Program-made: the position numbers and the translations under genes
In this document: positions 8,001 to 17,376 of the stretch, in pieces
Position numbering within the stretch: position 1 is the stretch's first letter
Layout: each line of letters starts with the position of its first letter
Assembly (NCBI GenBank): GCA_900316995.1
Contig: ONEZ01000003.1
Coordinates: forward strand, 47,826-111,825
Direction: 5' to 3'
Source: an uncultured Bacteroidales bacterium
GTDB taxonomy: Bacteria > Bacteroidota > Bacteroidia > Bacteroidales > Paludibacteraceae
DNA: 64,000 nt
Notes under the pieces: generated by a model
Databases searched by the model: none
Told to the model about the DNA's origin: nothing
The model's input: the letters and a program-made list of their open reading frames with translations, nothing else

Positions 8001-9860
8001 ATGAAGAAAAAGCTTTATACATTAACATTGTTGGCGCTGCTGTGTAGTGCCACGTGGGCGGCTAAGAGCGAGAAGCCCTGTGTGAACAAGATTGAGCCGG
8101 TAAGCTGGTGGGTTGGGATGAACAATCCTGAACTGATGCTACAGTGCCATGGTAAAAGCATTGGTGACGCTACAGTGGAGATAAACTACAGCGGCGTAAC
8201 TGTTACCAAGACTGAAGCGGTGGAGAACCCTAACTACCTGTTTGTATTCCTTAACATTGACCCTGCCACCAAGCCTGGCACGTTTGACATAGTGTTTAAG
8301 AAGGGCAAAAAGAGCATTGCAAAGTGCAAGTACACCCTTAATGAGCGTCGTGAGGGAAGCCGTATGAGGGAGAGTTTTAGCTCTGGCGATGCCATGTATC
8401 TCCTTATGCCAGACCGTTTTGCAAACGGCAACCCCTCAAATGATAATGTAAAAGGTTACATACAAGGCGTGAACAGAGCGAACCTTGGCGAGCGCCACGG
8501 CGGTGATTTACAAGGTGTTATAGACCACTTAGGTTACCTTGAGGACCTTGGTGTAACTGCATTGTGGGTTACTCCTTTCTTTGAAAACAATGACACTCAG
8601 TACTCATACCACCACTACGCTGTGGGCGACTACTTTAACGTGGACCCGCGCCTTGGCTCTAACAAGGACTACCGCAATCTTTCTGACAGCTGCCACTCTC
8701 ACAGCATTAAACTGATACTTGACGTGGTGCCTAACCACTGCGGTATTGTTCACTACTGGATTAAAGACCTTCCTACACAAGACTGGATTCATCAGTGGCC
8801 CACATACACAAGCTCTAACTACAGAATGACTGCATGGACAGACCCTCACGCCTCAAAATCTGACATCGAGGTGCTTGAAAAGGGCTGGTTCTCAGGCAAT
8901 ATGCCAGACCTTAACTTAGAGAACCCTCTTCTGTTCAAATACCTTTCACAGGTTTATATCTGGTGGATTGAGTATGGCAATGTGGATGGTCTGCGTGTGG
9001 ATACATATCCTTACAATGACATTCATCTGGCAAGCCGCTTTATGAAGACTTTCCTTGACGAGTACCCTAACCTGCACATCGTGGGTGAATGTTGGGTCAA
9101 GTCTCCTCTTGAAATTGCCTACTATCAGTCTGGCAATAACAATAAGGACGGATTTGACTCAAACCTCCAGAGCGTTATGGATTTTGTGCTTAAAGACAAA
9201 CTGCACGAGGCTTTTAACGAGCGTGACGGCTGGGATAACGGAATGTCTAAATTCTACGCCCACTATGCTCAGGATTTTGCCTACCCCGATGTGAACATGG
9301 TAATGAATTTCCTTGACAATCATGACATTGACCGTTTCTCTGTATCAGTAAAAAGGGATATAAACAAGTATAAGATGGGTATAGCAATGCTGCTTACCAC
9401 AAGAGGTTACCCGCAAATATACTACGGAGATGAAATTATGCTTGACGGCATCGCTGGCAATTATGAAGGGCACCGCTTTGACTTCCCTGGCGGCTGGAAA
9501 GAGGATTCTCGTAACGCATTTACCGCAGAGGGCAGAACCAATGAGGAGAACGAGGTGTTCAACTATATGCGCACACTCCTTCAGTTCCGCAAAAATAGCA
9601 AGGCTCTGCAATATGGCAAGATGACACAGTTCATTCCTGTGAACGGCATCTACGTATTCTCTCGTGAGGCTGAGGGTGAGCGTGTTATGATGATATTCAA
9701 CAACAGCAACAATTCACAGCTTATATCACTTGACCGCTATAAGGAGCTGTTTGAAGGTGCCACAAGCGGCACAGAGGTGGTGACAGGCAAGAAGATAGAC
9801 TTTGATTTGAAGCTCTCTATGCCTGCTAAAACAGCTTACGTCATAAAAATTGATAATTGA
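8001..9860 (+). CDS. GH13 neopullulanase/cyclomaltodextrinase-like enzyme (SusA-like)
   Basis: This enzyme hydrolyses alpha-1,4 (and perhaps alpha-1,6) glucan links in oligosaccharides brought into the periplasm. The ATG at 8001 is preferred to one at 7983 because it begins directly with a clean signal peptide (KKKLYTLTLLALLCSATWAA). The N-terminal beta domain (about 25-120; VSWWVGMNNPELMLQ) is typical of cyclomaltodextrinases. The GH13 motifs are present: DVVPNH at 241, DGLRVDTYPY with nucleophile Asp334, GECW with acid/base Glu363, and FLDNHD with Asp442. The length of 619 residues resembles SusA. The next gene, a transporter, starts 7 bp after the stop, so the two are probably co-transcribed. 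Confidence 0.93.
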   Translation: MKKKLYTLTLLALLCSATWAAKSEKPCVNKIEPVSWWVGMNNPELMLQCHGKSIGDATVEINYSGVTVTKTEAVENPNYLFVFLNIDPATKPGTFDIVFKKGKKSIAKCKYTLNERREGSRMRESFSSGDAMYLLMPDRFANGNPSNDNVKGYIQGVNRANLGERHGGDLQGVIDHLGYLEDLGVTALWVTPFFENNDTQYSYHHYAVGDYFNVDPRLGSNKDYRNLSDSCHSHSIKLILDVVPNHCGIVHYWIKDLPTQDWIHQWPTYTSSNYRMTAWTDPHASKSDIEVLEKGWFSGNMPDLNLENPLLFKYLSQVYIWWIEYGNVDGLRVDTYPYNDIHLASRFMKTFLDEYPNLHIVGECWVKSPLEIAYYQSGNNNKDGFDSNLQSVMDFVLKDKLHEAFNERDGWDNGMSKFYAHYAQDFAYPDVNMVMNFLDNHDIDRFSVSVKRDINKYKMGIAMLLTTRGYPQIYYGDEIMLDGIAGNYEGHRFDFPGGWKEDSRNAFTAEGRTNEENEVFNYMRTLLQFRKNSKALQYGKMTQFIPVNGIYVFSREAEGERVMMIFNNSNNSQLISLDRYKELFEGATSGTEVVTGKKIDFDLKLSMPAKTAYVIKIDN

Positions 9861-9867
9861 TAAAACA

Positions 9868-11208
9868 ATGCAGAAAAATAGAACATTCACCCAGCTTTTC
9901 AATATAAGCTTCGGGTTCTTTGGCGTTCAGATAGCATACGCACTACAGAGCGCTAACATCAGTCGTATATTCGCCACCCTTGGCGCAGATCCGCACACTC
10001 TTAGCTTTTTCTGGATTCTGCCGCCGCTTATGGGTATGCTGGTCCAGCCTCTTGTGGGTAAGTACTCTGACAAGACATGGTGCCGCCTTGGCCGCAGAAA
10101 ACCATATCTTATTGTGGGAGCAATTATAGCTGTGGCTGTTATGATTATGCTGCCTAACGCTGGCAACTTCACATTTGCGCAAGGGCTCTTCCTTGGTCTT
10201 AACGCTGCCATGTGGTTCGGACTTTTCTCCCTTATGTTTCTTGACACTTCCATAAACATTGCAATGCAGCCGTTCAAGATGATGGTGGGAGATATGGTAA
10301 GCACCAAGCAAAAGGGGTTGGCATACTCCATACAGTCATTTTTATGCAACGCCGGTTCACTTGTGGGCTATATGTTCCCTATTTTCTTTACGTGGATAGG
10401 TATTGCAAACGAGGCTCCTGACGGCGTTATTCCAGATTCAGTTAAATGGAGTTTCTATATAGGGGCTGCCATTCTTCTGCTGTGTGTTCTATATACCTTT
10501 GTAACGGTAAAAGAGCTTAATCCACAGGAGTACGCAGAGTTCCACGGGCTTGACAAGGAGCAAGGCAAAGATGCCAGCACCTCAAACAAGGGCTTTATAG
10601 CACTGCTTAAAGAGGCTCCTTCCACATTCTGGACAGTAGGCTTGGTGCAGTTCTTCTGCTGGTCTGCATTCATGTATATGTGGACATACTCTAACGGTGC
10701 CATTGCATCCCTTTGCTTTAACTGGGACGGGGAAAGCACTCAGGTGGCAGAGTTTCAAGATGCAGGCAACTGGGTAGGTGTGGTATTCGCAGTTCAGGCT
10801 ATAGGCTCACTTATATGGGCTGGTCTTCTACCTGTCATTGAGAATGCCGTAGGCAACAAGAAGGCATACGCTATAAGCCTGTTAGTGGGAGCGGTTGGTT
10901 TCATATCAATATTCTATGTGCATGACCAGTACCTGCTATTCCTGAGCTACGCACTTATAGGCGCCACATGGGCTGCCATGCTTGCAATTCCTTTCACCAT
11001 TCTCACAAACTCTCTTAAGGGTGACAACATGGGCTTCTATCTTGGTCTGTTCAACTGTACTATATGCCTGCCACAGATTATTGCCGCTGTATGCGGTGGC
11101 CTGATACTCAGCATGGTGGGTTCACAGGCAGCAATGCTTGTGGTGGCTGGTGTACTACTTATTTTAGGCGCAGCATGCGTTGGTTTCATTAAAGAAAACA
11201 ATAAATAA
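9868..11208 (+). CDS. MFS sugar transporter (SLC45/GPH-like)
   Basis: This is a roughly 446-residue inner-membrane protein with about 12 hydrophobic segments. It carries the loop 2-3 signature DKTWCRLGRRKPYL, seen in sucrose/maltose-type MFS carriers of the SLC45 and GPH group. The ATG at 9868 is chosen over a TTG at 9850, because the latter lies in the end of the preceding gene and adds only repeat-encoded residues. Between the two GH13 enzymes, it is inferred to carry maltose or maltooligosaccharides from periplasm to cytoplasm. It starts 7 bp after the neopullulanase stop, and 19 bp separate it from the next gene. Confidence 0.9.
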   Translation: MQKNRTFTQLFNISFGFFGVQIAYALQSANISRIFATLGADPHTLSFFWILPPLMGMLVQPLVGKYSDKTWCRLGRRKPYLIVGAIIAVAVMIMLPNAGNFTFAQGLFLGLNAAMWFGLFSLMFLDTSINIAMQPFKMMVGDMVSTKQKGLAYSIQSFLCNAGSLVGYMFPIFFTWIGIANEAPDGVIPDSVKWSFYIGAAILLLCVLYTFVTVKELNPQEYAEFHGLDKEQGKDASTSNKGFIALLKEAPSTFWTVGLVQFFCWSAFMYMWTYSNGAIASLCFNWDGESTQVAEFQDAGNWVGVVFAVQAIGSLIWAGLLPVIENAVGNKKAYAISLLVGAVGFISIFYVHDQYLLFLSYALIGATWAAMLAIPFTILTNSLKGDNMGFYLGLFNCTICLPQIIAAVCGGLILSMVGSQAAMLVVAGVLLILGAACVGFIKENNK

Positions 11209-11227
11209 CATACTTAAAAACAAGTAT

Positions 11228-13627
11228 ATGAAAAAATCACTTATCTATGTCTGCCTGCCGTTACTAACTACAGTTCTTTTCGGCTGCAAAAAGTATAGTC
11301 TTAATTTACCGGCAGAGAGTTCTGAGGATATAGGTCTCAACTCATTTGTTACATTAGAGGCGGGATCAAATATTATACTTACCAAGGATTACGTTTTAGA
11401 CCCTGACCGCATTGACTCAGTAACGTGTGACAATAAGATGCTCTTAGTGAAACTGAGCGATGACAAGAGCTACATAAACGTGTTTGCAGGTAAGATGAAG
11501 CCACTCCAGAACGTTGCAATCTGGATGGGCGGAGTGCCATACAGCATACTTTGCAAGCGCACAGACGAGGTTGAATTCACATTCCGTTACAACCCCCAGG
11601 GCAAGCGCTGGAACAGAGTTCAGCTTGCTGGTCAGATGAACGACTGGGTGCCCTCTTATCATCCAGACCTCACCCTCAACAACAACGGCATATATGAGGT
11701 TACATTCCGTATATCCCCGGGAACATATCTCTACCAGCTTGTGCGTGACGGAGACTGGAACCATGATGAGACCAACCCTGAAAAGGTAGATAACAACTCC
11801 GGCAAATTTAACTCAATCCTGCACGTAAGAGGTACACAAGACAAGGCTCCTATACTGCTATCGGATGAAACAGGAAGACGCAGTTTTACACTGAACACAT
11901 TCAATGAAATAAAGCAGGTTTACGCTTACTGGCAGAACTATAAGCTGCCAGACTACTTTGTAGAGGTTTGGGAAAGCGGCAACCGCATTGAAGTGAACAT
12001 TCCAAGCGAGGCCTCAAGTGTAAAGCGCTCATACATCAGATTGGTGGCCGCCAATGACTACGGTGTCTCCAATGACATTCTGGTACCGTTACAGTATGGC
12101 AAGCCTGTTACAGACGTAAAAGACATTACACGTGAGGACAAGCACAGCCAGATACTCTACTCTCTTCTTGTTGACCGCTTCTATAACGGTAACAAGGATA
12201 ATGACCATCCTATGAACCGCCCCGATGTCAACCCTAAGTGCGACTATCAAGGTGGGGATTTAGCTGGTATAACACAAAAGATTGAAACTGGTTATTTTGA
12301 CTCTTTAGGTATAAACACTGTATGGCTGTCTCCTATAGTGCAAAACCCACTTGAGCCATATTCACAGTTAGAGAAGCCTGTCAAGACCAAGTTCTCAGGC
12401 TACCACGGCTACTGGCCTATATCATCAAGCAAGATTGACTTCCGCTTTGGCACAGATGAGGAGATGGAGGAGCTGGTTAAGGCAGCCCACAGCCACGGTA
12501 TTAACGTAATTATGGACTATGTGGCAAACCATGTACATAAGGAGCATCCTATGTTCAAGAATGACCCTACAATATGCACTCCGCTCATTCTGCCAGACGG
12601 CACCAAGAATCTGGAACGCTGGAATGACCACCGCCTCACCACTTGGTTTGACGAGTTCCTGCCGTCACTTGACTATTCAAGAAATGAGATAGTTCAATCC
12701 ATGACAGACTCCGCTGTGGCATGGGTCACCAGATTTGACCTTGACGGTTTCCGCCACGATGCCTGCAAGCATGTGCAGGAGAACTTCTGGAGAACGCTTA
12801 CCTATAAGCTGAAAAAAAAGGTGGAGCTTCCTGAGCATAAGACACTATACCAGATTGGTGAGTCTTACGGCAGTCCTAAACTCATAAGCAGCTACGTAAA
12901 CTCTGGTATGCTAAGCGGTCAGTTTGACTTTAACGTATCTGATGACGCCTCTAATGTGTTTGCTGTTAAAGGGCAGAGCCTCAGCCGTATTAGCAACACT
13001 CTGAATATGAGTCTCAAGACATACGGCTGCCATAATCTTATGGGTTACATTTCAGGCAACCATGACCGTGCACGCTTTATATGCTACGCATCGGGCGATG
13101 TCCGCTATGACGAGGATAGCAAAGCCGCTGGCTGGCTACGTGAAATCTCAGTAACAGACACTACTGCATACAGCAAACTCATACAACTAAACGCCTTTAA
13201 CCTCACAATTCCTGGTGTGCCAGTAATCTACTACGGTGATGAGATTGGCGATGCTGGCGCTAATGACCCTGACTGCCGTCGTATGATGCGTTTTAACGAG
13301 CAACTCAACCAGAATGAGCAGAAGGTGCTTGATAAGGTGTCAAAGTTTGCACGCCTGCGTAAAAGCAGCATGCCTCTCATGTATGGTGATTTTATTGAAC
13401 TGAAACTTGAAGATGACGTTTGGGCTTACGCCAGAAACTACTTTGGCAAGGTTGCCATTGTAGTATTCAACAAGAGTGACGAGGAAAAGAGCATCAAGGT
13501 GCTGCTACCTAAGATTCTTGAGGACAAGAAGTACTACGCTCCATTTAACAACAGCGAATTCAAGATTGAAGACAACATCCTCACCATCACTGTAAGAGCT
13601 AACGGAGTGGAGGTTATAACCAATTGA
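11228..13627 (+). CDS. Surface GH13 alpha-amylase lipoprotein (SusG-like role)
   Basis: This protein has 799 residues from the ATG at 11228, which begins a lipoprotein signal (LTTVLFGCKKY); an upstream start at 11180 would bury the signal inside the transporter gene. N-terminal beta domains include one resembling an AMPK/CBM48-type glycogen-binding fold (about 115-180; VQLAGQMNDW, GTYLYQLVRDGDW). The GH13 motifs are DYVANH at 430, DGFRHDACKH with nucleophile Asp511, IGESYG with Glu545, and GNHDRAR with Asp613. As a lipoprotein it may act at the cell surface, cutting polymer before SusC import, as SusG does. It is longer than SusG and its N-terminal layout differs, so function rather than orthology is claimed. 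Confidence 0.9.
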   Translation: MKKSLIYVCLPLLTTVLFGCKKYSLNLPAESSEDIGLNSFVTLEAGSNIILTKDYVLDPDRIDSVTCDNKMLLVKLSDDKSYINVFAGKMKPLQNVAIWMGGVPYSILCKRTDEVEFTFRYNPQGKRWNRVQLAGQMNDWVPSYHPDLTLNNNGIYEVTFRISPGTYLYQLVRDGDWNHDETNPEKVDNNSGKFNSILHVRGTQDKAPILLSDETGRRSFTLNTFNEIKQVYAYWQNYKLPDYFVEVWESGNRIEVNIPSEASSVKRSYIRLVAANDYGVSNDILVPLQYGKPVTDVKDITREDKHSQILYSLLVDRFYNGNKDNDHPMNRPDVNPKCDYQGGDLAGITQKIETGYFDSLGINTVWLSPIVQNPLEPYSQLEKPVKTKFSGYHGYWPISSSKIDFRFGTDEEMEELVKAAHSHGINVIMDYVANHVHKEHPMFKNDPTICTPLILPDGTKNLERWNDHRLTTWFDEFLPSLDYSRNEIVQSMTDSAVAWVTRFDLDGFRHDACKHVQENFWRTLTYKLKKKVELPEHKTLYQIGESYGSPKLISSYVNSGMLSGQFDFNVSDDASNVFAVKGQSLSRISNTLNMSLKTYGCHNLMGYISGNHDRARFICYASGDVRYDEDSKAAGWLREISVTDTTAYSKLIQLNAFNLTIPGVPVIYYGDEIGDAGANDPDCRRMMRFNEQLNQNEQKVLDKVSKFARLRKSSMPLMYGDFIELKLEDDVWAYARNYFGKVAIVVFNKSDEEKSIKVLLPKILEDKKYYAPFNNSEFKIEDNILTITVRANGVEVITN

Positions 13628-13680
13628 CAGTTACGCAACGCCCGTCATCCTGAGTGAAGCGTGGCGTAACGAAGGATCTC
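13622..13680. repeat. Repeat patch at the amylase 3' end (heptad plus CGTCATCCTGA, copy B)
   Basis: The stop codon of the amylase lies in a heptad-type repeat (AATTGAC then AGTTACG, 13622-13635). This is followed by CGTCATCCTGAGTGAAGCG (13643-13661) and CGAAGGATCT. GTTACGC (13630-13636) and GCGTAAC (13664-13670) form an inverted repeat around it. It fills the gap between convergent genes and might act as a terminator, but no T-run follows. Confidence 0.5.
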
Positions 13681-13689
13681 GGAATTGTA

Positions 13690-16014
13690 CTATCTAATTA
13701 TCAAGACTTTAGCCGCTGAAGAGCGGCTATTGTTTTCATCGGTATTGAACAGATGAAAGAAATACACGCCGCCACTGACGTAACTACCGTGAGATTTGCC
13801 GTCCCATGAGAATGATCCACCGTTTGACTTACCCTCATAAACCAAGTGTCCGCTGGCATCGGTGACTTTTACAACAGTCTCATTCTCAAGGCCTGTCAGG
13901 GTTATAAAGCCGGTGAAATCAGGTGTTACAGGGTTTGGATACACCACTATCTTGTCATCGTTGTACTTCTTTACTGACTCAGTAACACCGTCACGATACT
14001 CCACTATACCAGCACCTGTACCTATAATCACGCTTCCGGTAATACCGTTCACAGCTATGGAGGTGATTTCATCTGAAGGAAGCGGGCTGTTTTCTGTGGT
14101 AAAGTGATGATATGTGGTAAGCCCGTCAGCAGATACAACATATACACCGTTTGTGGTGCCTATCCACTTGCGGTTGGAGCCATCCACTTCAATGGCCTTT
14201 ACAGGTATGCCGTCAAGCAGATAGTCTGCCAAGCCAGTACCGTCTTCACGTGGTATCTTTACACGTGTACACCTATATGACGTTTCAAATATCTTGCTCA
14301 CATTGCTGAATAACACAGGGCCTGCATTGGTGCCCACCCACACTGTTCCACTCTTATCTTCAACCATATCATAGATTTCTGTGGGGGTAATGGTCTTACC
14401 ATCCTTGTCTGTGAAAGTCTTAAAGAACCGCTTGTTATTATCTTTTTTTACAAATATGCCAGCCTGGTCACGGGCACTAAGTATGAAAATAGTGCCGTTA
14501 GAGTGAAAATGTATCTGCTGTATAAGCGCACATGTTTCAAGCGGCGAGAACCCTGTAGCCTCATGCCAGACCTTGTCTGGAGTCATATAGCATATAGCGT
14601 TATACGTCCCCTCCGACACCTCAAGCGAGGTTGCAACCCAAAGGTTTCCATTTGAATCAAATGCAAGACCGTCTGCACGTACATAGTGATTACCGTAATT
14701 TAGCGTACTCTTAAGCACCCCGTTTGTGGATTCTGTGTTATATAGAGCCACCGCCTTGCCGTCAATAAACTCATACACTCCTTCTCCCCACGTGGTGGCA
14801 TATATATGGTTTGGGTTTGAAGGGTCTGCCACAGTAGATACCACATCCATGAACCAGCCGTCAGGAGATATGGCGCCCGCTCCTGAACTCTGAGATGTAT
14901 ATGAATTCCAGCTGCCGTCTTCATATATCATAACAGCACCTGTGAGCAAGCCACGGTTCAAACGTGAATGACCTGGCGCCACCAATGTTCTTGTGCCAGA
15001 GGAGATAATACGCTGAGACCGGAACAAATATGGACCGTCTGGTTTATAAGCCACATTACTCCAGTCACGTGAATCAATATTCCTAAGTCCTTCATTATGT
15101 GACGCCACCCAATACTGCCCGTCAGAGGAGTAAATGGCATCTGTATTTACAACTTGAATGCACTCCTGCTGCCACTGTGTATTAAAACGGCACAACTGGT
15201 AATCACTTCTTCCACATAACAGATTATCTTGGCTTACGTGAATCCAGGCTGCGTCAGATGTGGGGTTTTCAAGTAAAAGAGACCACTCATCTCCTATACG
15301 GCGATACACTCCTCCTGATTCACCTGCCACTACATAACTGTTTGCAAATACACACATCGATGTATAGTTTACATCGGCGTTTGGGAGTGAGATGCCTGAC
15401 GGCTTCCACGTATTGAAGTCAAGCAGATTCTCTCCACTTACCGGAGCTTTCTTTATGATTTTACCCATGAGAGCGTAGAAATAAGGGCCGTCTGCTATAA
15501 GCGAATATACAGGCTCCATACCACCATCCGTTCCTATTACGTAGGTGTCCTTAACCTCATATTTGCTGAGGTTTATTGCCACTATTCCAAAACCGGTACA
15601 CAGATATACGTAGCCATTGTAGAATGTCATGCTTAAAATGCTTTTATCCACTCTTAGGTCCTTGTTACGTATGTCTGCTATGTTATGAATAACTCCATTT
15701 GCGTCTAATATGTCAATATTTGAGTTCGAGTAGGCTAAAACTAACTTGCCAGAACTGCTGTCATACGCTATACAGCTAACAGAGTTGTCATTAAGCCCGT
15801 CGGCCTTGGTATAGGTCTCAATATACTTGTCGGCCTTGGTTATGGAGAATAGATGGCCGTCAGCCAAGGCAAAAACCTTGTCACCGGCATCCACAACCTG
15901 TGTAACGTCATAATAAGATGGGTGTACACGCCACTCCCCCACAGCAGGCAGACTTGCAGTTGCGGTAACACAAACGGCTGAAATTGCAAATAATATAAGA
16001 GACCTAAGTTTCAT
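13690..16014 (-). CDS. PorZ-like beta-propeller protein with C-terminal sorting-type domain
   Basis: This 774-residue protein has a signal peptide (AISAVCVTATAS). It has many repeated WD-like/two-component-regulator propeller blades along most of its length (for example SGTVWVGTNAGPVLF, NRKWIGTTNGVYVVS, NGNLWVATSLEV). The C-terminal 90 residues are Ig-like with the VVYPNPVTPDFTG opening and GVYFFHL ending, typical of type IX secretion (Por) sorting domains. Length, WRVHPSYYDVTQV near the N-terminus and the domain order fit PorZ, which in Porphyromonas gingivalis helps attach type IX cargo to A-LPS. No other Por gene is adjacent. It ends 62 bp from the convergent amylase gene, and the next minus-strand gene, rdgB, is 11 bp upstream. 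Confidence 0.7.
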   Translation of the reverse strand: MKLRSLILFAISAVCVTATASLPAVGEWRVHPSYYDVTQVVDAGDKVFALADGHLFSITKADKYIETYTKADGLNDNSVSCIAYDSSSGKLVLAYSNSNIDILDANGVIHNIADIRNKDLRVDKSILSMTFYNGYVYLCTGFGIVAINLSKYEVKDTYVIGTDGGMEPVYSLIADGPYFYALMGKIIKKAPVSGENLLDFNTWKPSGISLPNADVNYTSMCVFANSYVVAGESGGVYRRIGDEWSLLLENPTSDAAWIHVSQDNLLCGRSDYQLCRFNTQWQQECIQVVNTDAIYSSDGQYWVASHNEGLRNIDSRDWSNVAYKPDGPYLFRSQRIISSGTRTLVAPGHSRLNRGLLTGAVMIYEDGSWNSYTSQSSGAGAISPDGWFMDVVSTVADPSNPNHIYATTWGEGVYEFIDGKAVALYNTESTNGVLKSTLNYGNHYVRADGLAFDSNGNLWVATSLEVSEGTYNAICYMTPDKVWHEATGFSPLETCALIQQIHFHSNGTIFILSARDQAGIFVKKDNNKRFFKTFTDKDGKTITPTEIYDMVEDKSGTVWVGTNAGPVLFSNVSKIFETSYRCTRVKIPREDGTGLADYLLDGIPVKAIEVDGSNRKWIGTTNGVYVVSADGLTTYHHFTTENSPLPSDEITSIAVNGITGSVIIGTGAGIVEYRDGVTESVKKYNDDKIVVYPNPVTPDFTGFITLTGLENETVVKVTDASGHLVYEGKSNGGSFSWDGKSHGSYVSGGVYFFHLFNTDENNSRSSAAKVLIIR

Positions 16015-16025
16015 CTGTATTCTGT

Positions 16026-16604
16026 TTACTGGTTAAGAAATTCAAGAAATTTCTGCATAGCTCTGGCTCTGTGGCTTATTTTGTTTTTGTCGTTTAGTGA
16101 GAGCTGTGCAAATGTCTGGGCATATCCGCTCGGGCGGAATATAGGGTCATAGCCAAAACCCTCTGTGCCAGACCTCTCTTCTACGATGCTACCCTCAACA
16201 ACACCTTCAAAAAAATGGGTTGCGCCAAAAGAGTCTATATATGCTATAACTGTTCTGAAACGGGCTGAGCGGTTACTTACGCCTTGCAGGTTTCTGAGCA
16301 GAAGGTCCATGTTTTTCTCTGATGAGCACTCGTCACCTGCATAACGTGCAGTGTGAACTCCAGGAGCGCCGCCAAGCGCATCCACCTCAAGACCTGTGTC
16401 ATCTGCAAAACATGACTGACCAGTGCGGTCAAATACGTATTTTGCTTTTTGAAGGGCGTTTCCTTCAAGCGTTGGCTCGTTTTCAGGGATGTCTTCTGTG
16501 ATGCCAACGTCTTTTAGACAACGAAGTGCAAAACCTTCTCCAAGAAAGTTCTGCACCTCAATAGCCTTATGTCTATTCCCTGTTGCAAATATCAATGTCT
16601 GCAT
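16026..16604 (-). CDS. rdgB: Non-canonical purine NTP pyrophosphatase (RdgB/HAM1)
   Basis: The enzyme hydrolyses dITP, ITP and XTP to monophosphates, keeping damaged purines out of nucleic acids. It has 192 residues from the ATG at 16604, which opens directly with the family motif IFATGNRHKAIEV; a longer frame from 16673 would overlap the end of tpiA and lacks homology. The substrate motif FADDTGLEVDALGGAPGVHT and the EGFGYDPIF segment are intact, and so is the C-terminal SHRARA. It lies 16 bp downstream of tpiA and 11 bp upstream of the PorZ-like gene on the same strand. Confidence 0.95.
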   Translation of the reverse strand: MQTLIFATGNRHKAIEVQNFLGEGFALRCLKDVGITEDIPENEPTLEGNALQKAKYVFDRTGQSCFADDTGLEVDALGGAPGVHTARYAGDECSSEKNMDLLLRNLQGVSNRSARFRTVIAYIDSFGATHFFEGVVEGSIVEERSGTEGFGYDPIFRPSGYAQTFAQLSLNDKNKISHRARAMQKFLEFLNQ

Positions 16605-16620
16605 AAGAGAAAAACAATAT

Positions 16621-17376
16621 TTAGAATGCGTCAATAATACCCTTGAAATCAGGTGCTTTAAGTGATGCGCCACCTATAAGGCCACCATCAACATCTGGTT
16701 TGCTGAACAGCTCTTTTGCATTGCTTGCCTTGCAGCTGCCACCATAAAGGATAGTAGTATTGTCTGCAACCTCATTGCCGTATTTTGCAGCTATAAGGCT
16801 ACGGATGTAGGCGTGGATCTCCTCAGCCTGATCTGATGTGGCTGTAAGACCTGTACCTATAGCCCAAACTGGCTCGTAGGCAAGAACAACCTTAGAGAAA
16901 TCCTCTGCTGAAAGGTTAAATACAGAACCTTCAAGCTGAGCCTTTACAACCTCATTCTGCTTGCCTGCCTCACGCTCTTCTTTAAGCTCACCTATACAGA
17001 AGATAGGTTTGAGTCCGTTTGCAAGTGCAAGGAGAACCTTCTCTTTAAGAATATCGTATGTCTCATGGTAGTACTGACGACGCTCTGAGTGGCCAAGTAT
17101 GCAGTACTCTGCACCTGTAGATTTAACCATAGCGGCAGAAACCTCACCTGTGTATGCTCCAGACTCCTTATCAGCGCAGTTCTCAGCAGAAAGCTTTATT
17201 ACGCTGCCTTTAATAACATCTGCAACTGTTGCAAGGTGAATAAATGGAGTGCCTATGATAACCTCACAGTTAGGCTTCTCGTTTTTAAGAATCTCTTTTA
17301 GCTCTGTAGCCAATGCTACTCCTTCTTGCAGGGTTTTGTTCATTTTCCAGTTACCTGCTACAATGTTTTTTCTCAT
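16621..17376 (-). CDS. tpiA: Triosephosphate isomerase
   Basis: It interconverts dihydroxyacetone phosphate and glyceraldehyde 3-phosphate in glycolysis. The 251 residues are the usual length. Motifs are NWKMNK near the N-terminus (catalytic Lys), [10 protein letters not shown] (catalytic His) and the signature [11 protein letters not shown] (catalytic Glu), with [12 protein letters not shown] and GGLIGGASL for phosphate binding. Its ATG overlaps the TGA of the preceding DoxX-like gene by 4 bp, which suggests translational coupling. Confidence 0.98.
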   Translation of the reverse strand: MRKNIVAGNWKMNKTLQEGVALATELKEILKNEKPNCEVIIGTPFIHLATVADVIKGSVIKLSAENCADKESGAYTGEVSAAMVKSTGAEYCILGHSERRQYYHETYDILKEKVLLALANGLKPIFCIGELKEEREAGKQNEVVKAQLEGSVFNLSAEDFSKVVLAYEPVWAIGTGLTATSDQAEEIHAYIRSLIAAKYGNEVADNTTILYGGSCKASNAKELFSKPDVDGGLIGGASLKAPDFKGIIDAF

